NCBI RefSeq assembly: GCF_000934845.1
Contig: NZ_JXIQ01000029.1
Span: 1 to 64,000, forward strand
Length of the DNA stretch: 64,000 nt
Reading direction: 5' to 3'
Origin: Mesobacillus subterraneus
GTDB taxonomy: Bacteria; Bacillota; Bacilli; Bacillales; Cytobacillaceae
Within the stretch, counting starts at the first letter, position 1. Each line of letters begins with the position of its first letter. The translations under genes were made by a program, and so were the position numbers. Shown one piece after another: positions 9,678 to 17,884 of the stretch. Under the pieces are notes generated by a model. It saw only the letters and a program-made list of their open reading frames with translations. It did not search any database and was not told the origin of the DNA.

Positions 9678-9706
9678 CACACTAGTCTAATATCACGCAT
9701 AGGATG
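9678..9706 (+). promoter_or_regulatory. Possible SigK promoter (P2) of cotE
   Basis: CAC at 9678-9680, 16 bases, then GCATAGGATG at 9697-9706, which fits the SigK -10 pattern GCATANNNT. B. subtilis cotE has a SigK P2 promoter in this order. Confidence 0.5.
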
Positions 9707-9737
9707 AATTGAAAAAGATTGAGGAGGTTTCGCTCGC

Positions 9738-10280
9738 ATGGGAGATTACAGAGAGATTATCACGAAAGCAGTTGTAGCGAAAGGACGTAAATTTACACAG
9801 TCCAATCATACGATCACCCCAGCGCATAATCCAAGCAGCATTCTTGGCGCTTGGGTCATAAACCATAAGTACAAGGCGAAAAAAGTAGGGAAAGTGGTGG
9901 AGGTAAACGGGTCATACGAGGCAAACATCTGGTACTCCTGTGATGATAACACAAAAACAGAAGTAGTCACCGAGAAAGTAACTTACTGTGATGTCATCAA
10001 GTTAAAGTACCGCGATCCGGATTGCATGGATGACCATGACGTACTCGTTGAAGTTCTTCAGCAGCCTAACTGCATCGAAGCCGTCATTTCTCCAAATGGC
10101 AATAAAATCATTGTTCACGTCGAACGGGAATTCCTAGTCGAAGTTATCGGTGAAACAAAGGTTTGTGTCGTTACTCACCCAGACGGATGCGACAGTGACG
10201 AAGACGAGTGGGGACACGGAATCGATGATGAAGAATTTGAAGACTTGAACCCAGACTTCCTGCTTGGTGAGGAAGAATAA
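9738..10280 (+). CDS. cotE: Outer spore coat morphogenetic protein CotE
   Basis: CotE directs assembly of the outer spore coat from the mother cell. The 180-aa product matches the B. subtilis protein (181 aa), from an N-terminus reading [16 protein letters not shown]. It ends in a very acidic C-terminal tail ([27 protein letters not shown] is split across the last 30 residues), the region used to recruit other coat proteins. ATG 9738 follows GAGGAGG at 9721-9727. Two sporulation promoters precede it. It lies between ymcA and mutS as in B. subtilis, but the respiratory module is inserted between cotE and mutS here. Confidence 0.96.
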   Translation: MGDYREIITKAVVAKGRKFTQSNHTITPAHNPSSILGAWVINHKYKAKKVGKVVEVNGSYEANIWYSCDDNTKTEVVTEKVTYCDVIKLKYRDPDCMDDHDVLVEVLQQPNCIEAVISPNGNKIIVHVEREFLVEVIGETKVCVVTHPDGCDSDEDEWGHGIDDEEFEDLNPDFLLGEEE

Positions 10281-10284
10281 CAAC

Positions 10285-10320
10285 GAACTAGGAAGCTTCT
10301 ACTTCCTAGTTTTTTTTTTT
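10285..10320. terminator. Terminator after cotE
   Basis: The stem AACTAGGAAG with CTTCCTAGTT is followed by ten T residues. It sits between convergent cotE and the ferredoxin gene and could serve both. Confidence 0.85.
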
Positions 10321-10378
10321 AAAAAGTCGTTTACGCTTTCGATCCATCTGGAAGCCGCTTCTTTTCTCGAATAGGTGC

Positions 10379-11293
10379 TTACAGAAAGAAATTCGGTTTA
10401 TCACCAGAGCTACAAATCGGACATAATTCTTCTGCCCCTTTCCAGGAAGGGAAGTTAGTGTGACATTTTTTACAATTAGCTTGGACGAGCGAAAAACTTT
10501 CTTCCTCACTTATGTGAACATTATCAGTGATTTGCACCGCTTTTTCTCTGCAAATATCGCTGCAAAGTCGGCATCCACAGCAGTTATGGTCTGTTAGCTT
10601 GAGTGAGTCTTCAGCAATGCGGAATACATCAGAAGGACAAATCATAAAACAGGCTTTGCATAATGTACAATCTTCATGATTCAACTTTATCTTAAAAAAT
10701 GACCAACCTTTAAATAGGTTTGAAGTTTTGAAACTGTGTTCATTGAACCGCCATTTAATTGGCGTCAAAGATGTAAGAACGGTATTTTTGCTATTGGAAC
10801 CAATTCTGGCAAAAAAAGCACGCCTTGATATCATTTGCGGATGTTCGCTCTCTGCTTCCACATGTTCTACAAAGGATAGTTGCTCAAGCTCCATTTTCGC
10901 AAGTATGTTATTTACCCGGCTCACTACCTCGCTAAGTTCTTCGTTAACAGAAGATTCATGGATAGATCGTATTCCTTTTTTATGATAATAAAGGAGCTCT
11001 GCGACTGTGGGTAATACATAGCCATTCTCCAGCAATACATAATTCCGGATGATTCTCCTGGATGGAGATTTGCCTTTGATCGCCTGTACCGGACAAACCG
11101 TGGTACAAACACCACAGATTGTGCACAGGTGGTTGCTAATAGTTATTTCTCCATTAACAACTCTTATTGCTTCAGTTGGACATTTGTCTATGCAGGTTGT
11201 ACAGGAACTCATAGGACTGATTTTTCTTGTACACGAGTAAGAAATTTCCAATTCATAACTTAAGCTCTCAATCCAATTGCCAATTAGCGACAT
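10379..11293 (-). CDS. Polyferredoxin-like 4Fe-4S protein of the respiratory cluster
   Basis: A 304-aa protein with four ferredoxin-type cysteine motifs in two pairs. The N-terminal pair is CTTCIDKCP and CTICGVCTTVCP. The central pair is CTLCKACFMICP and CCGCRLCSDICR. A C-terminal CKKC...CPIC zinc-ribbon-like module follows. No signal peptide or membrane helix is seen, so it is probably a soluble cytoplasmic electron carrier or an assembly factor. Transcribed divergently from the torD-molybdoenzyme operon across 347 nt, it most likely serves that enzyme. GGGGTGACC precedes the ATG. I do not recognise a named homologue; the family is usually annotated only as 4Fe-4S binding protein. Confidence 0.8.
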   Translation of the reverse strand: MSLIGNWIESLSYELEISYSCTRKISPMSSCTTCIDKCPTEAIRVVNGEITISNHLCTICGVCTTVCPVQAIKGKSPSRRIIRNYVLLENGYVLPTVAELLYYHKKGIRSIHESSVNEELSEVVSRVNNILAKMELEQLSFVEHVEAESEHPQMISRRAFFARIGSNSKNTVLTSLTPIKWRFNEHSFKTSNLFKGWSFFKIKLNHEDCTLCKACFMICPSDVFRIAEDSLKLTDHNCCGCRLCSDICREKAVQITDNVHISEEESFSLVQANCKKCHTNFPSWKGAEELCPICSSGDKPNFFL

Positions 11294-11534
11294 GGAAGGT
11301 CACCCCAATATTCATTTTAAGTATCATTCCTTTCGCTGCGCTCAAGGCACAATACTACTTCCTTATTATTTTACGATGAAAGTCTGTTAAAAAAGGCGTG
11401 TTCGTCAGAAATTCATCTAGATGTAAAGGAATGTTCACAAAACAACTAACATGAATTTGAAAAAAAAAGCAGAAAATATCGGGTTTAACACAGGAAATGA
11501 TGGGCCGATCAGTGAAAAACCCTATGACTGATTA

Positions 11535-11550
11535 GGTGAAATCCTTCACA
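11535..11550 (+). promoter_or_regulatory. Fnr box of the torD-molybdoenzyme operon
   Basis: GGTGA-N6-TCACA matches nine of the ten fixed bases of the Bacillus Fnr consensus TGTGA-N6-TCACA. Its centre (11542.5) lies about 41 bp before the start predicted from the -10 element at 11571-11576, the standard activating position. The rest of the 347-nt divergent gap shows nothing else clear. Confidence 0.7.
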
Positions 11551-11570
11551 TAGTAAGTGGTCATTCTCCA

Positions 11571-11576
11571 CATAAT
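11571..11576 (+). promoter_or_regulatory. -10 element of the torD operon
   Basis: CATAAT, with no recognisable -35. That absence, together with the Fnr box at about -41, is typical of an activator-dependent promoter. Confidence 0.5.
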
Positions 11577-11640
11577 GTTTATTGTTTCACAAACTTTGTT
11601 GCCATATAGTGAAGATGTAATCGAAAGGTGGTGTAATCAG

Positions 11641-12252
11641 ATGATAGCGTCAATGGAAAAAAGAGCAGGATCGGCGATGATTTTCACTATTATTGCAGAC
11701 TTATTTAAGCCGCCTACTATGGAGACATGGCAAGAAATCGAGGATAACCAGCTACTGAATAAGCTGGAGAGAATGGCCAGGGATTTATATGGTATCGAAT
11801 TCCCATTAGACGGAATCTTACCTGAAGACTTTGAGCATTTTTGCGAATTACATAAAAAGGTGATTGGGTCTGTAGCAGAGAAAGCAGTTCTCCCGGTAGA
11901 GTCGCTGTATAAACCGTGGACACAGGATGAAACTTGTACTCTTCCATTCGCCCGAGAAAAAGGCTATCTGCAAGGGGATCCTACCATGCATATTGCCTTC
12001 CTTTTAAATGAGCTGCAAATAGAAATTCCTAGACAGTACAATGGTATCCCCGATCATTTGTCTATTTTGCTTGAGCTGGCAGCGTATTTCCTAGAGCATG
12101 CTCCAGAAAAATTCAGTAGGGAGTTCATGGAGGACCACCTGGACTGGCTACCTGATTTTAAAACAAAGCTGAAGGAAAAATCGGCCCATCCTTTCTATGA
12201 AGGGATTACTGATTTTTTAATAAAAGTAATAGAAGCACAGAAAAATGATTGA
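11641..12252 (+). CDS. TorD/DmsD family molybdoenzyme chaperone
   Basis: A cytoplasmic chaperone (203 aa) of the TorD family. These proteins bind the Tat signal of a molybdopterin enzyme and hold it until the cofactor is inserted. The helical protein carries the family signature region around GIPDHLSILLELAAYFLE, and the LPFAREKGYLQGDP segment just before it. ATG 11641 is 7 nt past AAAGGTGGTG; the frame opens earlier at 11557, but that part overlaps the promoter. The gene directly precedes a Tat-exported molybdoenzyme, its expected client. Similarity is at family level only. Confidence 0.85.
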   Translation: MIASMEKRAGSAMIFTIIADLFKPPTMETWQEIEDNQLLNKLERMARDLYGIEFPLDGILPEDFEHFCELHKKVIGSVAEKAVLPVESLYKPWTQDETCTLPFAREKGYLQGDPTMHIAFLLNELQIEIPRQYNGIPDHLSILLELAAYFLEHAPEKFSREFMEDHLDWLPDFKTKLKEKSAHPFYEGITDFLIKVIEAQKND

Positions 12253-12264
12253 TGGAAAAGGTCA

Positions 12265-12402
12265 ATGAAGGTGGTGGTGCTTTCTGTGCGAGCAATGATG
12301 CAATTGCCAGAGGGAGAGGCCGGTTTGAATTTGTACGAGGCTGTCTGCCTAACGGAAGGCGGGGACGGGTCAAGAGAAAAAGGAGGGCTAGTATCATGCT
12401 AG
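12265..12402 (+). CDS. Possible 45-aa peptide overlapping the molybdoenzyme start
   Basis: A short frame (MKVVVLSVRAMMQLPEGEAG to GLVSC) fills the 143-nt gap between the TorD-like gene and the molybdoenzyme gene. It overlaps the next start by 7 nt (ATGCTAG), which would couple translation. The upstream AAAAGG is a poor ribosome site at short spacing, and I recognise no family. It may only be a chance frame. Confidence 0.3.
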   Translation: MKVVVLSVRAMMQLPEGEAGLNLYEAVCLTEGGDGSREKGGLVSC

Positions 12403-14591
12403 AAACAAAACTATCAAGGCGAGGATTCATTAAAGCTTCTGCCGCAACAGCTGTCCTGGCATCAGCGGGGACGGTTGGTTTTAATGAGTGGTCGAAAGAA
12501 TATGTGAAAGCAAGTGCTAACACGAAAATTAAAGAGATTCCTAGTACTTGCAATGCATGCTCAAGCAAATGCGGAATGGTTGGACATGTAAAGAATGGAC
12601 GATTATGGAAGCTTACCGGGCATCCAGATCATCCTTATTCCAAAGGAAAACTTTGTGCCAGAGGCCATGGATATGCAACAGTTGTATATTCTCAAGACAG
12701 GCTGACCCAGCCATTGAAACGATTAGGAGAGAATAAATTCGAGCCGATCACCTGGGAGCAGGCCTATAAAGAGATTGCTGGAAAATTGACACAGATCATC
12801 AAAGAGCATGGTCCCCAGGCAGTTGCGTTAACAGAAGATCCAAGAGCTTCAGGGAAATTCTATTCGCCAAGATTCATTAATGCGCTTGGCTCAGCCAATT
12901 ATTATACACATCATGTCGTTTGTTCCAACTCAAGAGATGCAGGTTTTCTTCATACGGTTGGTGTAACTGCAACAAGTGCTGACATCAGCAATGCAAAATA
13001 CATCATGTTCATTGGCAGGAGCTATGGAGATGGGATTCGTCCGAGTTCGGTCCAGTCTTTGGCAGCCGCCCGGGACAATGGGGCAAAGATAGTCATCGTG
13101 GATCCTCGATTGAATAATACGGCTAATCTCGCAACAGAATGGCTGGCAATTCGTCCAGGAACCGACCTTGCCCTCGTGCTGGCAATGTCACATGTTTTAA
13201 TCAAGGAAAATCTCCACGATCTGAATTTTATTAAAACATACACCGTTGGTTTTGAAGCATATGCCAAAGAATTAGCAAAATATACTCCGCAATGGGCAGA
13301 GGGCATCACGGGAATTCCGGCTGCTGATATTAGCCGTATCGCAATTGATATGGGCAAAGCAAAACCAAAAGCCCTGATTGAACAATCCTGGAGAGGTGCA
13401 TTTGGCTGCAACTATGAAAATAGCACAGAAACCGGCCGTGCGGTGGCCATGTTCAATGCGTTACTAGGAAATTACCAGCAAAAAGGCGGAAGTATCTTTG
13501 GAGTTAAACCGCATTTAGGAAAACTGGATGAGCAAAAATACCCTAATCCAAAGGAACCAGAGGCACCAAAAGCAGGCAAAAAGGAATTCCCTCTTGCCTA
13601 CGAGGGTAGTGGTGTTGCCACGATCGTCGCGAAAGAAGCACTGGAAGGAAAAATGAAGGCGGCTATTTACTACCATTCCAATGCTGCCCTTGGTTATGGG
13701 AATCCTAAAGTGATGAAAGAAGCATTTTCAAAACTGGACCTTGTTGTCGCGATAGATGTGCAAATGTCTGAAACAGCTCAATTAGCTGATTATGTTCTGC
13801 CAGAGGTAACTTATATTGAACGGGATGAAGTTATCGAGAGTCTTTCAGGTAAGGTGCCTGGAATTGCCTTAAGACAGCAAATGGTTGAAAAGGTTCACCC
13901 TGACACAAAGCCAATTCATGAGATTTACACAGAGTTAGCAAAAGCATGCGGTGTTGGTCAATACTTTAATTTTTCTCTAGATGAATTGAACGAAGCAAAG
14001 CTTGCACCGACTGGTATAACCTATAAACAGCTTAAAGAAAAAGGCACCATTATGTTTCCTGCGGAGGAAATTACAATAGGTGAAATGCCAAAAGTAAAGA
14101 CCCCATCCGGAAAAATTGAGTTTTACAGTGAAACGTATAAAAAAGCGGGTTATAATCCAATTGTCGAATGGATTGAGCCTAAAGTGAGTCCTGCGAATGA
14201 TTCATTCCGGCTAATCACGGGAAAACAGGCGATTCACAGCCACACTCAAACTGCGAATTTGCCAATTTTAATGCAAATTACAAAAGATTATGATTTAGAA
14301 AGAATCTGGATCAATCCTGTTCGTGCTAAAGAACTAGGAATAAAGGATGGCGACCTTGTTGAAGTGAAATCTAGTGAGGCTACCAGCAAAATCCGCGTTA
14401 AAGTAACAGAACGAATCCATCCTGAGGCAATTTTTGTTCCGAGCCACTACGGAATCACATCTAAGGATTTAAGGACTGGTTACGGTGTGGGCTTTAGCTA
14501 CATGGAGCATGTACCGTTCGATTTTGAGAAATGGAGCGGAGCAGGAAATATTCATGAAGTCATCGTTAAGGTTAGGAAGGTGAATAGCTGA
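12396..14591 (+). CDS. Tat-exported molybdopterin oxidoreductase catalytic subunit
   Basis: The catalytic subunit (731 aa) of a complex iron-sulfur molybdoenzyme. The N-terminus holds a Tat motif (SRRGFIK) and a hydrophobic stretch, so the enzyme acts outside the membrane. An FeS cluster motif C-x2-C-x3-C with a later CARG follows. The probable molybdenum-ligand region reads HHVVCSNSRDAG, suggesting cysteine ligation as in PsrA, PhsA and related enzymes rather than DmsA-type serine. The C-terminal cofactor domain (ITGKQAIHSH) is complete. ATG 12396 is 8 nt past AAAAGGAGGG; the longer frame from 12249 lacks a signal. With the next two genes it forms a PsrABC-like set. The acceptor (polysulfide, thiosulfate, tetrathionate or another oxyanion) is unknown. 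Confidence 0.88.
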   Translation: MLETKLSRRGFIKASAATAVLASAGTVGFNEWSKEYVKASANTKIKEIPSTCNACSSKCGMVGHVKNGRLWKLTGHPDHPYSKGKLCARGHGYATVVYSQDRLTQPLKRLGENKFEPITWEQAYKEIAGKLTQIIKEHGPQAVALTEDPRASGKFYSPRFINALGSANYYTHHVVCSNSRDAGFLHTVGVTATSADISNAKYIMFIGRSYGDGIRPSSVQSLAAARDNGAKIVIVDPRLNNTANLATEWLAIRPGTDLALVLAMSHVLIKENLHDLNFIKTYTVGFEAYAKELAKYTPQWAEGITGIPAADISRIAIDMGKAKPKALIEQSWRGAFGCNYENSTETGRAVAMFNALLGNYQQKGGSIFGVKPHLGKLDEQKYPNPKEPEAPKAGKKEFPLAYEGSGVATIVAKEALEGKMKAAIYYHSNAALGYGNPKVMKEAFSKLDLVVAIDVQMSETAQLADYVLPEVTYIERDEVIESLSGKVPGIALRQQMVEKVHPDTKPIHEIYTELAKACGVGQYFNFSLDELNEAKLAPTGITYKQLKEKGTIMFPAEEITIGEMPKVKTPSGKIEFYSETYKKAGYNPIVEWIEPKVSPANDSFRLITGKQAIHSHTQTANLPILMQITKDYDLERIWINPVRAKELGIKDGDLVEVKSSEATSKIRVKVTERIHPEAIFVPSHYGITSKDLRTGYGVGFSYMEHVPFDFEKWSGAGNIHEVIVKVRKVNS

Positions 14592-15127
14592 TGGCACGCT
14601 ATGGAATGATGATAGACACTAGAAAATGTGTCGGCTGTTATGCATGCCGGGTAAGCTGCCAGATGCAGAATGAACTCCCGGTGGAAGAGTCGTTTATTAA
14701 ATTTTATGAAAAAGAAACGGGTATTTTCCCTAACGTCAAAAATGAGATTATCCCAGTGCAGTGCCAGCATTGTGAGGATGCACCATGTGTAAGTGTGTGC
14801 CCGACAAAGGCTACCTACACGACTGCAGAAGGCATCGTCCTTGTTGATTCTGAGAAATGCATAGGCTGTAAATATTGTATGGTAGCGTGCGATTACGGAG
14901 CAAGAACACAGAATCACGAAACCGGAGTAGTAGAAAAATGCCGATTCTGTTCTGAGCTTGTGGCGGAAGGGAAACAGCCGGCATGCGTAACGACATGCAT
15001 CAGCAATGCCAGGATTTTCGGTGACCTTGATGATCCGAACAGTGAGGTATCAAGGGCTATTGTCCGATTGAATGCTCAGCCTTTAAGACCGGATTTAGGA
15101 AAGGCAAAAATTTATTACGTGAGGTGA
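14591..15127 (+). CDS. Four-cluster 4Fe-4S electron-transfer subunit (PsrB/NrfC-like)
   Basis: The iron-sulfur subunit (178 aa) linking the catalytic subunit to the membrane anchor. Four cysteine groups are visible: CVGCYACRVSCQ, CQHCEDAPCVSVCP, CIGCKYCMVACDYG and CRFC...CVTTC. This fits four [4Fe-4S] clusters. It has no own signal peptide, so it is probably co-exported with the Tat-bearing catalytic subunit. Its ATG overlaps the stop of the upstream gene by one base (TGATG), and AGGAAGG precedes it. Size and cysteine spacing fit the DmsB/PsrB/NrfC family. Confidence 0.92.
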   Translation: MARYGMMIDTRKCVGCYACRVSCQMQNELPVEESFIKFYEKETGIFPNVKNEIIPVQCQHCEDAPCVSVCPTKATYTTAEGIVLVDSEKCIGCKYCMVACDYGARTQNHETGVVEKCRFCSELVAEGKQPACVTTCISNARIFGDLDDPNSEVSRAIVRLNAQPLRPDLGKAKIYYVR

Positions 15128-15133
15128 ATATAA

Positions 15134-16030
15134 ATGGTTTGGGGAACGATTATCGCAGCTTATTTATTCCTAGCTGGTCTCAGCGCCGGCGCGTTTTTAA
15201 CTTCTTCCTATTCAGCGAGGAGATATCCAAATTCTGCTGACGTCCGAATTGTTGGCAGACTCATTAGTCCAATCTTGATGGGAATTGGCCTTTTGCTTCT
15301 CATTTTAGATGCCGAGGCTGGTCTAAAGAATCCATTACGCTTCCTTTATTTGTTTACAAATTTCAAATCAGTTATGACGATCGGTACGTATTTCATTAGT
15401 TTTTTCATGATGGCTGCCGCTTATATTGCCTTAATGGAGCTGTTGAAAAAAGAGATAAACAAAGTCATCGAATATGTAGGCATCGTTTTTGCTGTAGCAA
15501 CTGCCATTTACACAGGATTTCTGATTGGTGTAATCGGTGCCGTTCCGCTATGGAATACAGCTATCTTACCAATCTTGTTCGTCGTTTCTGCACTTTCAAC
15601 AGGAATTGCTGGCACAATGCTCGGGGCAGCTTTGGTTGATAAGAAGGTCATCCATCAAGTATTGTCCATTAAAAAAATTCACTTAACATTGCTTGTTACG
15701 GAAGTCTTCCTGCTTTTCACCATGTTTTTGGTCACTTCTTCCACCAATGAATCGGCCGCCCAATCTGTATCTAAGCTGTTGACTGGCGAATACAGTGCAT
15801 TCTTCTGGGTTGGCTTGGTGATCATCGGACTTCTGGTGCCAATCATTATCGAAGGACTAGAGTTGTTTTCATATAAAAAACTGAGTAATAGCCGCGCTGG
15901 ACAAGAAGTTGCAGCAGGAGGTACAAGCGGAATTACATCCACCCTCCTAACTGAAAGCGCCGTTCTTGCCGGCGGATTTATCCTGCGTTATCTTTTGCTC
16001 GCCGCTGCAGTGCCTATCATCTTTTTATAA
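15134..16030 (+). CDS. NrfD/PsrC family membrane anchor subunit
   Basis: An integral membrane protein (298 aa) with about eight or nine hydrophobic helices. It belongs to the NrfD/PsrC family that docks the FeS subunit and oxidises menaquinol. The N-terminal segment WGTIIAAYLFLAGLSAGAF is characteristic of NrfD-type anchors. It begins 6 nt after the FeS gene and is preceded by GAGGTGAAT. It completes a three-subunit quinol-linked reductase. A strong terminator follows. Confidence 0.9.
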   Translation: MVWGTIIAAYLFLAGLSAGAFLTSSYSARRYPNSADVRIVGRLISPILMGIGLLLLILDAEAGLKNPLRFLYLFTNFKSVMTIGTYFISFFMMAAAYIALMELLKKEINKVIEYVGIVFAVATAIYTGFLIGVIGAVPLWNTAILPILFVVSALSTGIAGTMLGAALVDKKVIHQVLSIKKIHLTLLVTEVFLLFTMFLVTSSTNESAAQSVSKLLTGEYSAFFWVGLVIIGLLVPIIIEGLELFSYKKLSNSRAGQEVAAGGTSGITSTLLTESAVLAGGFILRYLLLAAAVPIIFL

Positions 16031-16069
16031 AAGATGTTTCTTGAAGTAATATTAAAAGAAAAACGAATC

Positions 16070-16107
16070 AACGTGAAGTCGTGGGAGAAGACTTCACGTT
16101 TTTTTGC
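16070..16107 (+). terminator. Terminator of the molybdoenzyme operon
   Basis: The stem ACGTGAAGTC with GACTTCACGT and a 9-nt loop, then TTTTTTT. Confidence 0.85.
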
Positions 16108-16164
16108 GTAATGTCACTCAATGTTAATAAACAAACCACGTTACTCTTAAAATCGGAGGTTACA

Positions 16165-16209
16165 ATGGAGTTGTATAGAGATCGCGGTGGTGAGGGATTG
16201 CAATGTTAA
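16165..16209 (+). CDS. 14-aa leader peptide coupled to the sensor kinase
   Basis: A 14-codon frame (MELYRDRGGEGLQC) has an excellent ribosome site, CGGAGG at 16154-16159. Its TAA stop (16207-16209) forms TAATG with the kinase second ATG at 16209. The first kinase ATG (16203) also lies inside it. The arrangement suggests translational coupling or attenuation of the kinase; this is inference from position only. Confidence 0.4.
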   Translation: MELYRDRGGEGLQC

Positions 16210-17240
16210 TGCAAACAGAATATTTGGCAGAAATTGTCGATGATCTGCCTGAAGGCATGATTATCATGGATGAAGAGCGGATAATTCATTACCTTAATAA
16301 AAAGGGCAGCAAAATGACTGGCTGGAAGCTAGGAGAGAAGGTGCCATACTGCTCTTATTGCCAGGGAAGAGCAGTGAACGAGGATGAGAATCGCTGTATT
16401 CTTACTGCGGATAACCCCATTCCATCTTTTAACTCCCACCTAGCTGTGTATGAAGGCCTTGAAGAGTTTGAAATGTCCTTGAAAAAACGGAAGAATTATT
16501 ATGTTCTCCGGATACAGAAGCCTGTGCATAATGAAAACAGCGAACGTGCCCGGTTCCATGAGCTACTAGTCCGCGAGACGCTGCTAGCCCAGGAAGCGGA
16601 ACGGAAGAGGATTGCTAGGGAATTACATGACCATATTGGACAAAGTGTGTATAGTATTTTCCTTGGTCTGGAGGTTATAAAACAGGGGATTTTCGATCAC
16701 AAATACCAGCAACATCTATTCAATATGATGAACGTTATTGAGAAAACACTTGAAAATATTAAACAGCTGACCAAAAGCCTTCGTCCAGAAATGATCCATG
16801 ATATTGGCCTCGAAAAATCGCTTCGTCAGGCAGTAAGGGACTGGAGAAAACTGTATCAGATCGAAATCTTCCTTGAAATGGAGCTGGATAACGAACAGAA
16901 GTTTGACCCGGAAAAGGAGCTTCATTTATTCAGAGTCATACAAGAAAGTATTTCTAATTCGGTTCGCCACGGACAAGCATCCTATATCTCCATTCATTTA
17001 AAAACCTATTATCAATATGTCTTCTTTGATTTTTACGATAACGGAAACGGATTTAAACTAGAAGCAGGGAAAAAGAAAGGCCTAGGTTTAAAGCATATGT
17101 ATGAGCGTTGCAAAATGCTTGATGGAGATATCAAATGGCTTAGCAAAGAGGGAGGACCAACCAGAATCGAAGGGTTTGTATCTTTGATCAAAACGGAGGG
17201 AGAGAGGGAAAGTGAATGTAATGATCATCGACGACCATGA
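16203..17240 (+). CDS. PAS-domain sensor histidine kinase, NreB-like
   Basis: A soluble sensor kinase (345 aa) with no membrane helix. Residues 1-110 form a PAS-like sensor with cysteines at 50, 53 and 65 (C-x2-C-x11-C). NreB, the oxygen sensor of staphylococci, has the same spacing plus a fourth cysteine; here the fourth position is threonine 68. The HisKA_3 dimerisation motif ERKRIARELHDH places the phospho-accepting histidine at 142. The ATPase domain follows (QESISNSVRHGQ, FYDNGNGF, GLGLKHMYER). It overlaps the response regulator by 29 nt and follows the molybdoenzyme operon, so it probably senses redox state or oxygen for that enzyme. Confidence 0.85.
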   Translation: MLMQTEYLAEIVDDLPEGMIIMDEERIIHYLNKKGSKMTGWKLGEKVPYCSYCQGRAVNEDENRCILTADNPIPSFNSHLAVYEGLEEFEMSLKKRKNYYVLRIQKPVHNENSERARFHELLVRETLLAQEAERKRIARELHDHIGQSVYSIFLGLEVIKQGIFDHKYQQHLFNMMNVIEKTLENIKQLTKSLRPEMIHDIGLEKSLRQAVRDWRKLYQIEIFLEMELDNEQKFDPEKELHLFRVIQESISNSVRHGQASYISIHLKTYYQYVFFDFYDNGNGFKLEAGKKKGLGLKHMYERCKMLDGDIKWLSKEGGPTRIEGFVSLIKTEGERESECNDHRRP

Positions 17241-17838
17241 GATTGTCAGGGATGGATTAAGCATGCTGCTTCAACAATCTTTTTGTATTGACGGAAGGAT
17301 CTGTGCCTGTGATGGGTATGAGGCTGTAAAAGCTGCCGAAAATTTTCCAGCAGATCTCGTCCTCTTAGATCTTTCAATGCCTGGTGGATTGGATGGGATG
17401 TCAACCCTGGAAAGACTAAGGAAATTGCTTCCAGAGGCTAAAATTGTCATCTTCTCAATGCACGATGATATCGGCTACCAGAAACAAGCATATGAGGCAG
17501 GAGCGGACGGCTTTTTAATTAAACAGTTGAAGCGGGATCATCTTATCCAATCCCTTGACCAGATCTTGGCAAACCAGAAGGTATTCGATACGCATATTTG
17601 GGAAAACGGTTCACAAGGTGTTGGTTTCAATTTGGTCGATCTTCCGATTACCAAACGTGAAAAAGAAGTTTTTGTCCTGACAGTTAAAGGATATTCACAA
17701 AAAGATATTGCAGAAAGACTGGACATATCAGTAAAAACAGTCGAAAACCACCGGCAGAAAATTGGCGAGAAGCTCGGTACCCACAAGCGTTATGAATGGG
17801 TAGAAACCGCCAGGAAATACAATATATTCTATTCTTAG
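17212..17838 (+). CDS. NarL/FixJ family response regulator
   Basis: The partner response regulator (208 aa). The receiver domain has the acidic pair in MIIDDHE, the phosphorylation site in LVLLDLSMP and the conserved lysine in GFLIKQ. A C-terminal LuxR-type helix-turn-helix follows (TKREKEVFVLTVKGYSQKDIAERL). The start is GTG 17212 inside the 3' end of the kinase, with AGAGGG just before it. The arrangement is like nreB-nreC or degS-degU. The likely target is the adjacent respiratory operon, but no binding site could be assigned. Confidence 0.9.
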   Translation: MNVMIIDDHEIVRDGLSMLLQQSFCIDGRICACDGYEAVKAAENFPADLVLLDLSMPGGLDGMSTLERLRKLLPEAKIVIFSMHDDIGYQKQAYEAGADGFLIKQLKRDHLIQSLDQILANQKVFDTHIWENGSQGVGFNLVDLPITKREKEVFVLTVKGYSQKDIAERLDISVKTVENHRQKIGEKLGTHKRYEWVETARKYNIFYS

Positions 17839-17839
17839 T

Positions 17840-17868
17840 AACAGGGCCGATAAGTGTCCTGTTTTTTT
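17840..17868 (+). terminator. Terminator after the response regulator
   Basis: A short stem (ACAGG with CCTGT, loop of about 12 nt) followed by TTTTTTC. Confidence 0.5.
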
Positions 17869-17884
17869 CTGAGGTTTGATATTT

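Noticed and set aside
10724-10985. Plus-strand frames within the polyferredoxin gene
   Set aside because: Shadow frames of a minus-strand gene with clear cysteine motifs.
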